From Bacteroidales bacterium (lineage in GTDB: Bacteria > Bacteroidota > Bacteroidia > Bacteroidales > UBA932): DNA of 5,796 nt. Shown in pieces: positions 1 through 5,796 of the stretch; positions within the stretch are counted from its first letter, which is position 1, and each line of letters starts with the position of its first letter. A model generated the notes under the pieces. That model had not been told where the DNA came from and did no database searches. It saw only the letters and a program-made list of their open reading frames with translations. Location of the stretch: NCBI GenBank assembly GCA_018433265.1, contig JAHDRO010000130.1:1-5796 (forward strand), given 5' to 3'. Position numbers and translations under genes: made by a program.

Positions 1-294
1 AACTTTTGTTTCTTCCCTGTCTGGATGCATCGTTTTTATATCTTCAAACAACTCTTCAAGTTCGTGCATCGCAAAATCTGCCAGTTCCCAGTTTTCGTTG
101 ATGCCCGCAAACCACAGTTTATTGTGATGATTTTGGATGCTACCCATAAAATCACCAAAACCAGGTTTATAGGCATTGTCTATTTTAGCCTCTAATTCAT
201 CAATCTGTTTTTGCAATGCTTGCTCGTTCTTGCTTGACTGCGAACAGGCAGAAATCATTAATAGTATTGTAATCGGGATAATTACCTTCCTCAT
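1..294 (-). CDS. Small lipoprotein of unknown function (partial, C-terminus beyond window)
   Basis: The frame is open from an ATG at 292-294 to the window edge, giving the first 98 residues; the stop lies outside. The N-terminus is a lipoprotein signal peptide: basic MRK, a hydrophobic stretch (residues 4-16), then lipobox I-S-A-C with Cys17 as the predicted lipidated residue, so the mature protein should be anchored to a membrane facing the periplasm or exterior. Residues 24-40 look like a short amphipathic or coiled-coil helix. Residues 46-98 hold a striking block with HHNKLWFAG (56-64) and NWELADF (68-74), followed by an acidic helix. I recognise this as a style of conserved small protein found in bacteria, but know of no assigned function. 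Histidines 56, 57, 77 and 90 could bind metal or haem, which is speculation. It starts 34 bp after the cupin stop with no visible promoter of its own, so cotranscription is likely. The upstream region is AT-rich without a Shine-Dalgarno, as usual in Bacteroidota. Confidence 0.8.
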   Translation of the reverse strand, partial: MRKVIIPITILLMISACSQSSKNEQALQKQIDELEAKIDNAYKPGFGDFMGSIQNHHNKLWFAGINENWELADFAMHELEELFEDIKTMHPDREETKV

Positions 295-328
295 AATTAA
301 TTGTTTTTGGGTTGTTTAGTTTGTTATT

Positions 329-655
329 TTACACATCGCGTATCATCGTCAGCAGCATTTTAAAGCGTTCAACCGCTTTCAGTGCGTGCGGAACATTTGC
401 CGGCATAATGATACTGTCGCCTTTCTTTAAAAGATGAAGCTTACCACCAATAGTAATCTCTGCTTCACCGTCCAAAATCAGCACAATGGCATCAAAAGGC
501 GTTTTATGCTCGGATAATCCCTGTTCTTTGTCAAAGGAGAACAAAGTCAAATTACCACCTTTACTTTTGGTAACCTGTTTGCTGATTACACCGCCGCCTG
601 TATATTCAATCGCATTTTCGAGATTGAAAATAGTTTCTTTTTCAAATGTTGCCAT
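329..655 (-). CDS. Small single-domain cupin protein
   Basis: This is a 108-residue protein made of one cupin beta-barrel with no signal peptide, so it is cytoplasmic. Cupin motif 1 covers about residues 46-63 (GLSEHKTPFDA, ending LDG) and motif 2 covers 79-94 (GDSIIMPANVPHALKA). The Gly79, Pro85 and His90 positions of motif 2 are intact. Motif 1 is atypical: only His50 of the usual HxH pair is present (Thr52 takes the second place) and Asp55 stands where Glu is usual, so metal binding is uncertain. The C-terminus (AVERFKMLLTMIR) is typical of small stand-alone cupins in anaerobes and Bacteroidota. No enzymatic function can be assigned; sensing, binding or isomerase-type roles are all possible. 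The ATG at 653-655 fits the promoter at 690-720, which predicts a leader of about 27 nt. The lipoprotein gene follows 34 bp downstream, so the two probably share a transcript. The stop is TAA. Confidence 0.9.
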   Translation of the reverse strand: MATFEKETIFNLENAIEYTGGGVISKQVTKSKGGNLTLFSFDKEQGLSEHKTPFDAIVLILDGEAEITIGGKLHLLKKGDSIIMPANVPHALKAVERFKMLLTMIRDV

Positions 656-689
656 AGCTAAATAAAAATCATAAGTTAGTTTTCGCTAA

Positions 690-720
690 CAAAGATAGGG
701 ATTGTATTTGGATTAGTCAA
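690..720 (-). promoter_or_regulatory. Bacteroidota-type promoter for cupin and lipoprotein genes
   Basis: On the minus strand, TATCTTTG (697 to 690) matches the Bacteroidota -7 consensus TAnnTTTG. A TTG (720 to 718) lies 20 nt upstream of it, matching the -33 element at the expected spacing. Transcription would begin near 683 and run into the cupin ATG at 655. This is the best promoter match in the window. No operator-like repeat was seen beside it. Confidence 0.7.
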
Positions 721-778
721 TTATCTTTAAAAGTTCCGGCTAATTTTAATTTAATCTATTTATGCTTTTGGGTTCACC

Positions 779-1909
779 TTACATCATCGTCAACAAATGC
801 CCTAAAACAGAGCCACTAAGAACAATAAAAGCACTATTGAGTTTCTTAAAACCGAAAACAATAATAATGCTGACAATCGCAATGAATAAGGTTTTCCAGT
901 CCGTGATGCTTTCTTTGCCCATTTCAAAACAGACCGCTATAATCAGTGCGACAGATGCCACATTTACCGCATCTAAAAACGCCGAAAGCAGCTTTGAGTT
1001 TCGCATTTTCTTTACGATTGGGTTCAATAAAGCCACAAACACAAATGAAGGAATAAAGATAGCAATGGTTGATACGATAGCTCCGGTTAAACCATTAATT
1101 TGATAACCTATAAACGTTACGGAAGAAAAAACGGGACCGGGCGTGAATTGCCCTACTGCAACAGCATCCATTAATTGTTGTCTTGTCAAAAGTCCCGTAA
1201 CAACCAATTCTGTATCGAGAAAAGCAAACAACACATAACCGCTTCCATAGAGAATTGCTCCGATTTTCATAAAAATCCAAAACAACTTGGTATTTGTTGC
1301 TGAAATCAAAGTCGCATTGGTCATTTGCAATAAAATAAGTGGTAGAAAGCTTTTTAAGTTGTGTTGTTTATTGCTCCGTGAATAAGCCAAAAATAGGGCA
1401 AAAAAACCGGCACCAAACATTAGATATATTTCATTAATGTGAAATAATGAGCCAATCAAAACGAGCATACCAATAATAAAAAGCTCAATTGATTTTAACG
1501 ATTTTCTTGCCAAAGGAAAAACCGCACCAAGAATAATGGCAATGATGGCGGGTTTAATACCGTAAATGAATGGTTGTACTTCGGGAAGTTGTCCGTAAAT
1601 TTTATAGAGATATGCAATAACGCCGGTTATAAAAACGGCAGGTAAAATAAAACATAGTCCTGCCGTGATTAAACCTTTCCAGCCGGCTTTTTTGTGCCCG
1701 ATGTGGATGGCCATTTCCGTACTGTTAGGTCCAGGAATTAGATTTGTAGCACCAATCAAATCCAGAAATTTTTGTTCTGTGAGCCACTTTCTTTTTACAA
1801 CCACCTCATCACGCATCATAGCGATATGAGCTGCAGGACCACCAAAACCGATGATGCCCAGCTTTAGAAAAAGCTTTGCTATAGCTTTTAAGTCTGTTTT
1901 ATCTTTCAT
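779..1909 (-). CDS. chrA: ChrA, chromate transporter family (two CHR domains)
   Basis: This is a 376-residue inner-membrane protein of the CHR superfamily, long-chain type with tandem CHR domains. Characterised members export chromate from the cytoplasm using the proton motive force; the natural substrate of many homologues is untested. The N-terminal domain (about 8-180) holds the hallmark FGGPAAH (22-28) and NLIPGPNSTE (56-65). The C-terminal domain (about 205-376) holds the paired motif YGSGYVLFAF (221-230) and VGQFTPGPVF (252-261). Hydrophobic segments occur throughout, as expected for about 10-12 helices. The length is close to the usual 380-400 residues and no motif is broken, so it looks intact. 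The ATG at 1907-1909 is preceded by a -7 box at 1940-1947. The stop is TAA followed by no evident hairpin, so some readthrough into the cupin gene 123 bp on is possible. No chrB-type regulator is visible in the window. Chromate export is inferred from family membership, not shown here. Confidence 0.93.
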   Translation of the reverse strand: MKDKTDLKAIAKLFLKLGIIGFGGPAAHIAMMRDEVVVKRKWLTEQKFLDLIGATNLIPGPNSTEMAIHIGHKKAGWKGLITAGLCFILPAVFITGVIAYLYKIYGQLPEVQPFIYGIKPAIIAIILGAVFPLARKSLKSIELFIIGMLVLIGSLFHINEIYLMFGAGFFALFLAYSRSNKQHNLKSFLPLILLQMTNATLISATNTKLFWIFMKIGAILYGSGYVLFAFLDTELVVTGLLTRQQLMDAVAVGQFTPGPVFSSVTFIGYQINGLTGAIVSTIAIFIPSFVFVALLNPIVKKMRNSKLLSAFLDAVNVASVALIIAVCFEMGKESITDWKTLFIAIVSIIIVFGFKKLNSAFIVLSGSVLGHLLTMM

Positions 1910-1939
1910 TTATTGAAAAATGACGAATTATTCAACCAA

Positions 1940-1947
1940 CAAAAGTA
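1940..1947 (-). promoter_or_regulatory. Probable -7 promoter element of chrA
   Basis: The minus strand reads TACTTTTG, a full match to TAnnTTTG, 30 bp upstream of the chrA ATG. A -33 TTG at the proper 19-21 nt spacing is missing (the nearest is about 26 nt away), so the promoter is either weak, dependent on another factor, or a chance match in AT-rich DNA. Confidence 0.45.
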
Positions 1948-2615
1948 ATTTTTTAATGTTTCCTAAAAATTAACAATGGTATGAAACTAAGTTTTCAGAA
2001 TAATAATTTTTTCCTTTTTATCCACTTATACACCTCAAACCACAATACCGATATTGCGGCAATCAACATTGCGATTCCTAATTCTTTTATATTCAGTTCT
2101 GCTACCTGAAAGAATTTAGCAAATGGCGGAATATATAAAATGGAAAAGAGTAATACTAAAGTTGCTCCGATAACAAGTGGGAATAAGTTGTTTTTATTTT
2201 TAAAACTTTCGAATATACTGTAAACAAATGAACGGTTAACCAAACTCAGCCATACATTAGCGAAAATCAAAGTTGTGAACACCATAGCTCGTGTGGTTTC
2301 TTCATTGCCACCATTCTGAACAGCCCATTGATAAGCGAACAATACACCTGCTGTAATTACCAATCCCTGAACAATGCTGATGCTCAATTCTTTGATATTC
2401 AAGAATGTCTCGGTCATTTTTCTTGGCTTCTGCTGCATCGTATTTTTTTCCATCGGTTCATTTTCATACACTATGGAGCAGGTTGGTCCCATTACCAATT
2501 CTAAAAAAATAACGTGTACCGGAGTGAATATCTGTGGAAATACCCAGCCCAAAAATAACGGCAAAGAAACTGTCAGAATAATAGGGATATGAATAGAAAT
2601 AATATATTGTATCGC

Positions 2616-2618
2616 TTA
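2616..2618 (-). other. In-frame premature TAA inside the ATPase
   Basis: The minus strand reads ATT AAA TAA GCG ATA CAA. Family members usually have Lys-Lys-Ala (or similar) at this junction, so a single AAA-to-TAA change explains it. The frame is identical on both sides. TAA also terminates chrA and the cupin gene in this window, so reassignment of TAA is not a good explanation. The stop falls at the junction between the phosphorylation domain and TM5. Confidence 0.85.
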
Positions 2619-4480
2619 TTTAATATTGGCATAAATCCTTCTGCCGGAAGCTATACCGATAATCAATTTATCTAAATCATCATTGGTAATTACTAAGGCT
2701 GCTGCCGCTTTTGCTATTTCGGTTCCCTTGCTTCCCATCGCCACACCAATATGTGCTGCTTTCAAAGCCGGACCGTCGTTTACACCATCCCCCAGCATAG
2801 CTACCACTTCACCTTTCTTTTTTAAGGCATTTACTACAGTAAGTTTGGCATCGGGGAACATTCGGGTGAACAATACTTTTTCTTCAACATTTTGTAAAAG
2901 TTGCTCTTCCGAATTCTCCATAATTTCTTTTCCTTCAATGGCTTCAGTAGTATTTATAATTCCTGCCTGTGCTGCAATACTTTTGGTGGTATCCGTATTA
3001 TCGCCCGTAATTACTTTTACTTTTATACCGGCATTATAAATGTGCTGAAAAACTTCCTGAATACCTTTTTTGGGTGGGTCATAGAATACTACCAACCCGA
3101 GAAAATCAAACCTGAAATCCTGTTGTTTTTCCGGAAAGTTGTCTCCTTCAAAATTTGATTTTGCCACGCCTAAAATCCGGAATCCCATCTGTCCTAAATC
3201 TTTGATGATACTCCGTACTTTAACTCTTTCATTTTCCGAAAGCGTAGAAACATTCAGAATAGCTTCTGGTGCTCCTTTAGCGGCAATAATCCGGTGCTTT
3301 TCTGCATTTTCAAAAAGATGGGTCATCATAGGTGGTTTTCCTTCCAGCGGATATTCGTGAAACATCTGATAATCTCTTCTGGTATCACTTTTTTGCGTTT
3401 GTTCATACACCTTATGAAGCGTTTTTTCCATTGGGTCAAAAGGTACAGGTTCACTGCTCCACATCGCATAGTTAATCAAGGTAGAAAGTGAATCATCATT
3501 GAACTCTTTTTCATCAACAATCTTATCTGAACGATAATCGTAAAGATGCTTCAACTGCATTGTATTTTCAGTAATGGTCCCTGTTTTATCGGTACATATA
3601 ACCGTAGTGCTACCCAAGGTTTCCACGATGCTGGTCCTTTTGACAATGATGCCTTCCCGCATGAGCTTCCATGCTCCCAAAGCCATAAACGTAGTAAAAG
3701 CTACCGGAATTTCTTCCGGCAAAACAGACATAGCCATTGTAAGCCCGTTGAGCAGACTATCTATCAAACTGCCGGTATGGTAATAATTCACTACACAAAC
3801 CAACAAGAAAATGATAATACCCGCAATAGCCATTGCTTTTACAAACTTTCGAATCTGAAGCTGCAAAGGCGAAGCTTCTTCTTTGATACCAGAAATAGAA
3901 AGACCTATTTTGCCGAGACGGGTTGCTGCTCCGATTTTTTCTACTTCAAACACTGCCAATCCAGACACGGCTACGGTACCGCTATATATGTTATTATCAT
4001 CGCTTTCGCTGCTTTTGAATACAGATAAACTTTCACCTGTTAAAGATGCTTCATTGACGGAAAAATCATTGCTGTGTACAATTTTTCCGTCTGCATTGAT
4101 CATTTTTCCTTCTTCGGTAATGCACAAATCGCCAACAGCAATATCGTGTGTCGGAATTTCTATAACTTCTGAATTACGGATCACTTTGCTCAAAGGTTCA
4201 TTCAGTTTTTCCAAAGCTTCCAGTGCTTTTTTGCTGCGGTTATCCTGATAAAACGAAATTCCGGATACGGCAATAATAGCTCCGAACATAAACAACGCTT
4301 CGGAATAGTTGCCGACAATGACATAAATAATCGCTACGGCAATGAGCAAAAGCAGCATCGGTTCTTTAAGAATGTTCAGCAACAATTCCAGTCCTGTACT
4401 TTTCCGGGTACTATCTATTCGGTTGTAGCCGTACTTCTTTTTTGAAGCAGCTACCTCATTATCGTTAAGACCTTTTAAAT

Positions 4481-4489
4481 GGTCAGGTA
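4481..4489. repeat. Candidate target-site duplication (left copy only)
   Basis: The 9 bp GGTCAGGTA lie directly outside the left IS end. The only two bases visible outside the right end are GG, which fits a 9-bp duplication (or a 4-bp GGTA one). The second copy is beyond the window, so this is a prediction. Confidence 0.3.
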
Positions 4490-4506
4490 CATTAGTGTCC
4501 ACTAAA
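4490..4506. repeat. Left terminal inverted repeat of the IS
   Basis: The plus strand reads CATTAGTGTCCACTAAA, an exact reverse complement of the right end at 5778-5794. Similarity stops immediately inward (AATT here against CTTT at the other end). The repeat contains the transposase stop TAG and the GTG that opens the truncated ATPase frame. Its core TTAGTG-TC-CACTAA is itself nearly palindromic. Confidence 0.9.
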
Positions 4507-5671
4507 AATTAAAGCTTAATTGAAGACGATCATCATCAAGCGTATCACCGACTTGTTCTGCCCTTTCGAAGAGCTCTTTTATCGGAGTCTTATCGAAAAG
4601 AGACATGCTGAGAATCCGGAGTACATCAAATGTACTTCGATTGAGACGAAGATCATGTTCAACAATGGCAATGAGGCAATATGCCGTAATAGCCGAGTAT
4701 ATCTGTATCCTAACCGCATTTTCGGTTACTCCCCAAAAAGATTTTATGCGCAAATGCTGCTTGATCCATTTGAAAAACAACTCCACCTGCCATCTGTTTT
4801 TATAAAGCAAGGCAATGTGTTCAGCCTTGATTGTAAAGCTATTAGTAAGATATGTAAAAGTCCTCTTGTGTTCTTTAGAGTAGTAAACAATACGTCGAAG
4901 AGGGCTCGGATATTTCTTTACCGTCAATTGTCCTGTAAGCCGTATCGTCTGGTCATAGAGAATATTGTCAGCCCTTTCAAGAAGGTCTTCTCCATCCACA
5001 ATTTCATATTGAAGTTGTCCCCTCTCTCTTATAACAAAGTTAGAACCAATAAGATTGACGGTAAAGAGCCTTGCAAGATCAAAGTAACCCCTGTCAAAGA
5101 TATAATATGCATTAGGTTCGTAAGGGATCTCGTCCATCGCATTCATATCATGAACTCTGGCTTCCGTAATATGAAAAAATGTCGGGATTTGAGTAACAAC
5201 ATCATAGAGTGTATGAACTTTAATCCCTCCTTTTGTCTTGCGGAAGTTGGCCCACCAAAAGAGATTCATGCACAGGTCTATAGTAGTAGAATCGAAGGCA
5301 TAAAACCTGCCGGCAATTTCAAATTCCCTTGTAATTCTCTTGCTCTGGGCGATGGATATCATTTTGTATGCAAACTCTTCAAAGATCTTACTGTCTCTAT
5401 TTGCATTAGCCTTGGCGAGATTGCTGCGGGTTATTACAGATTTGCCAAATCCAAGATGGTAGGTCTTAGGGGTATGCGCAGTCGCAATGCAGACAAGTTC
5501 TCTGAGGCTTTCACAACCGGAGAGTTGTCCAAACATCATAACCAGCAACTGGTTCCAGCAGCTGAACGATTTAATGTATTTATCTCCCTGATATCTCATT
5601 ACAATTCGTTGAAATGTTTTTTGAGGAAGAAATTCTATGAGTTGAGTAAAAACATATTTTCCGCTGTGCAT
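4502..5671 (-). CDS. IS4-family DDE transposase
   Basis: This 389-residue transposase catalyses cut-and-paste movement of its IS. The N-terminal part (about 1-110) is the DNA-binding region with the conserved CWNQLLVMMFGQL (38-50) and YHLGFGKSV (71-79). The RNase H-like catalytic core has Asp127 in FYAFDSTT, Asp193 in IFDRGYFD, and Glu297 within the IS4 signature Y290-x2-R293-x3-E297-x6-K304 (YKNRWQVELFFKWIK). All catalytic residues are present and there is no frameshift, so it appears intact and potentially active. I chose the ATG at 5669-5671. The frame is open further up to a TTG at 5708-5710, but that TTG lies upstream of the probable -7 box (5694-5701) and therefore of the transcript start. 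The TAG stop (4502-4504) lies in the left inverted repeat and overlaps by one base the GTG that opens the truncated ATPase. Its codon use is odd: TTA, CTA and TCA are nearly absent. Confidence 0.93.
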   Translation of the reverse strand: MHSGKYVFTQLIEFLPQKTFQRIVMRYQGDKYIKSFSCWNQLLVMMFGQLSGCESLRELVCIATAHTPKTYHLGFGKSVITRSNLAKANANRDSKIFEEFAYKMISIAQSKRITREFEIAGRFYAFDSTTIDLCMNLFWWANFRKTKGGIKVHTLYDVVTQIPTFFHITEARVHDMNAMDEIPYEPNAYYIFDRGYFDLARLFTVNLIGSNFVIRERGQLQYEIVDGEDLLERADNILYDQTIRLTGQLTVKKYPSPLRRIVYYSKEHKRTFTYLTNSFTIKAEHIALLYKNRWQVELFFKWIKQHLRIKSFWGVTENAVRIQIYSAITAYCLIAIVEHDLRLNRSTFDVLRILSMSLFDKTPIKELFERAEQVGDTLDDDRLQLSFNF

Positions 5672-5693
5672 AGCTTGATTTTTCTTTTGTTCC

Positions 5694-5701
5694 CAAAAGT
5701 A
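5694..5701 (-). promoter_or_regulatory. Probable -7 element of the transposase promoter
   Basis: The minus strand reads TACTTTTG, a match to TAnnTTTG, 22 bp upstream of the chosen transposase ATG. The nearest TTG (minus strand, in GCTTGTCC) is 17 nt upstream, shorter than the usual 19-21, so the -33 part is weak. A low-activity promoter would be normal for an IS. It points toward the ATPase fragment and is the nearest visible source of transcription for it. Confidence 0.45.
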
Positions 5702-5777
5702 AAAATTCAAATCGTGGACAAGCTTTTTTTATTGTATTTTGCATCAATTCTGACCGTTACAAGGATAAAACAAAAAG

Positions 5778-5794
5778 TTTAGTGGACACTAATG
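5778..5794. repeat. Right terminal inverted repeat of the IS
   Basis: The plus strand reads TTTAGTGGACACTAATG, matching the left end over all 17 bases in inverted orientation. It lies upstream of the transposase promoter. A shorter GTGGACA copy in the same orientation occurs at 5714-5720, possibly by chance. Confidence 0.9.
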
Positions 5795-5796
5795 GG

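Larger units (their letters stand above)
1995..4502 (-). pseudogene. P2-type cation-transport ATPase, 5'-truncated by an IS and interrupted by an in-frame stop
   Basis: This is a Ca2+-ATPase-like P-type pump (P2 group) of the inner membrane that would couple ATP hydrolysis to cation transport; the substrate is unknown. Numbering from the GTG at 4500-4502, the motifs are TM1-2 (about 46-83), actuator TGES (155-158), TM3-4 (about 222-277) with PEEIP (262-266), phosphorylation motif DKTGT with Asp305, nucleotide-binding KGAPE (409-413), DPP (475-477), TGD (499-501) and hinge GDGVNDGP (571-578). All catalytic residues are intact. After RRIYANIK (628) a TAA at 2616-2618 interrupts the frame, which then continues in the same phase for 206 more residues carrying TM5-TM10 and ends at TGA 1995-1997. 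The combined 835 positions fit a normal pump of this class. The 5' end is also damaged: the first four codons and one base (GTG GAC ACT AAT G) are IS sequence, so the native start is lost. If translated, it would yield a 628-residue fragment lacking TM5-10, probably inactive. Recent decay, or a sequencing error at the stop, are the main readings. Confidence 0.88.
4490..5794 (-). mobile_element. Complete IS4-family insertion sequence, about 1305 bp
   Basis: The element is bounded by perfect 17-bp inverted repeats whose outer tips read CATTAGTG and which end at ...CACTAAA. It carries one transposase on the minus strand with a DDE site and the IS4-family YREK signature. Length, single gene and ends fit the IS4 family; the CATT tips recall the ISPepr1-like group, though I am not certain of that assignment. 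The left end lies inside the 5' end of the ATPase frame. The right end is two bases from the window edge, so the far flank cannot be read. The two visible right-flank bases (GG) are compatible with a 9-bp target duplication of the left flank. An exact IS name would need a database comparison. Confidence 0.88.

Noticed and set aside
762..1103. Plus-strand frame opposite chrA
   Set aside because: Lies within the chrA C-terminal domain on the opposite strand, with no promoter or recognisable protein features.
1946..1972. AT-only inverted repeat (TAATTTTT ... AAAAATTA) between the ATPase and chrA as a terminator
   Set aside because: The 8-bp stem has no G-C pairs and an 11-nt loop, is not followed by a clear U-tract, and overlaps the chrA -7 box. 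It is as likely to be chance in AT-rich DNA.
1995..2564. A separate 189-residue membrane protein gene starting at TTG
   Set aside because: It is the same frame as the upstream ATPase and matches its TM5-TM10 half; the open frame continues up to the TAA at 2616-2618. The TTG start falls inside TM5, so this is the tail of the broken ATPase, not an independent gene.
3546..4028. 160-codon plus-strand frame opposite the ATPase
   Set aside because: Codon-aligned shadow of the ATPase actuator/phosphorylation region; the sequence is low in domain-like features and has no start signals.
5669..5710. Transposase start at TTG 5708-5710 (402 residues)
   Set aside because: The extra 13 residues would be encoded across and upstream of the probable -7 promoter box at 5694-5701, and an ATG at 5669-5671 matches the usual start of related transposases.
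4520..5782. 420-codon plus-strand frame across the IS
   Set aside because: It is exactly codon-aligned antisense to a clear transposase, starts with TTG, has no recognisable domain, and is explained by the transposase's codon bias. Kept only as a finding.
1..5796. Undescribed defence or mobile system, CRISPR array, tRNA or other RNA gene
   Set aside because: No repeat arrays, no structured RNA signature, and no unexplained stretch longer than about 125 bp were found; the window is accounted for by the listed genes and one IS.

Overview
The window looks like Bacteroidota DNA. It is AT-rich, the starts lack Shine-Dalgarno motifs, three gene starts are preceded by the Bacteroidota -7 box TAnnTTTG, and the lipoprotein, cupin, ChrA, P-type ATPase and IS4-family transposase all have the character of that phylum. 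I cannot name a genus from sequence alone. Every gene I can support is on the minus strand, so the reading order runs from high to low coordinates.

From right to left: (1) a full-length IS4-family insertion sequence (about 4490-5794, 17-bp inverted ends, one transposase) fills the right end and stops two bases before the window edge. (2) It abuts, and has cut off the first codons of, a P2-type (Ca2+-ATPase-like) cation-transport ATPase. That ATPase also carries an in-frame TAA at 2616-2618 exactly between its catalytic part and its last six membrane helices, in an otherwise open frame of 835 codon positions. (3) After 85 bp comes an intact two-domain chromate-transporter-family protein, ChrA (779-1909), with its own -7 box. 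(4) After a 122-bp gap holding a good Bacteroidota promoter come a small cupin (329-655) and, 34 bp further on, a small lipoprotein of unknown function that runs off the left edge (1-294). These last two probably form one transcript.

The ion transporters and the cupin/lipoprotein pair could be a loose ion or redox-stress neighbourhood, but that is inference from adjacency only. I see no RNA genes, CRISPR array, or convincing undescribed system. The most interesting material is the genome decay: a doubly damaged ATPase, and an IS end whose inverted repeat contains both the transposase stop and a GTG that opens the truncated ATPase frame (TAGTG overlap).
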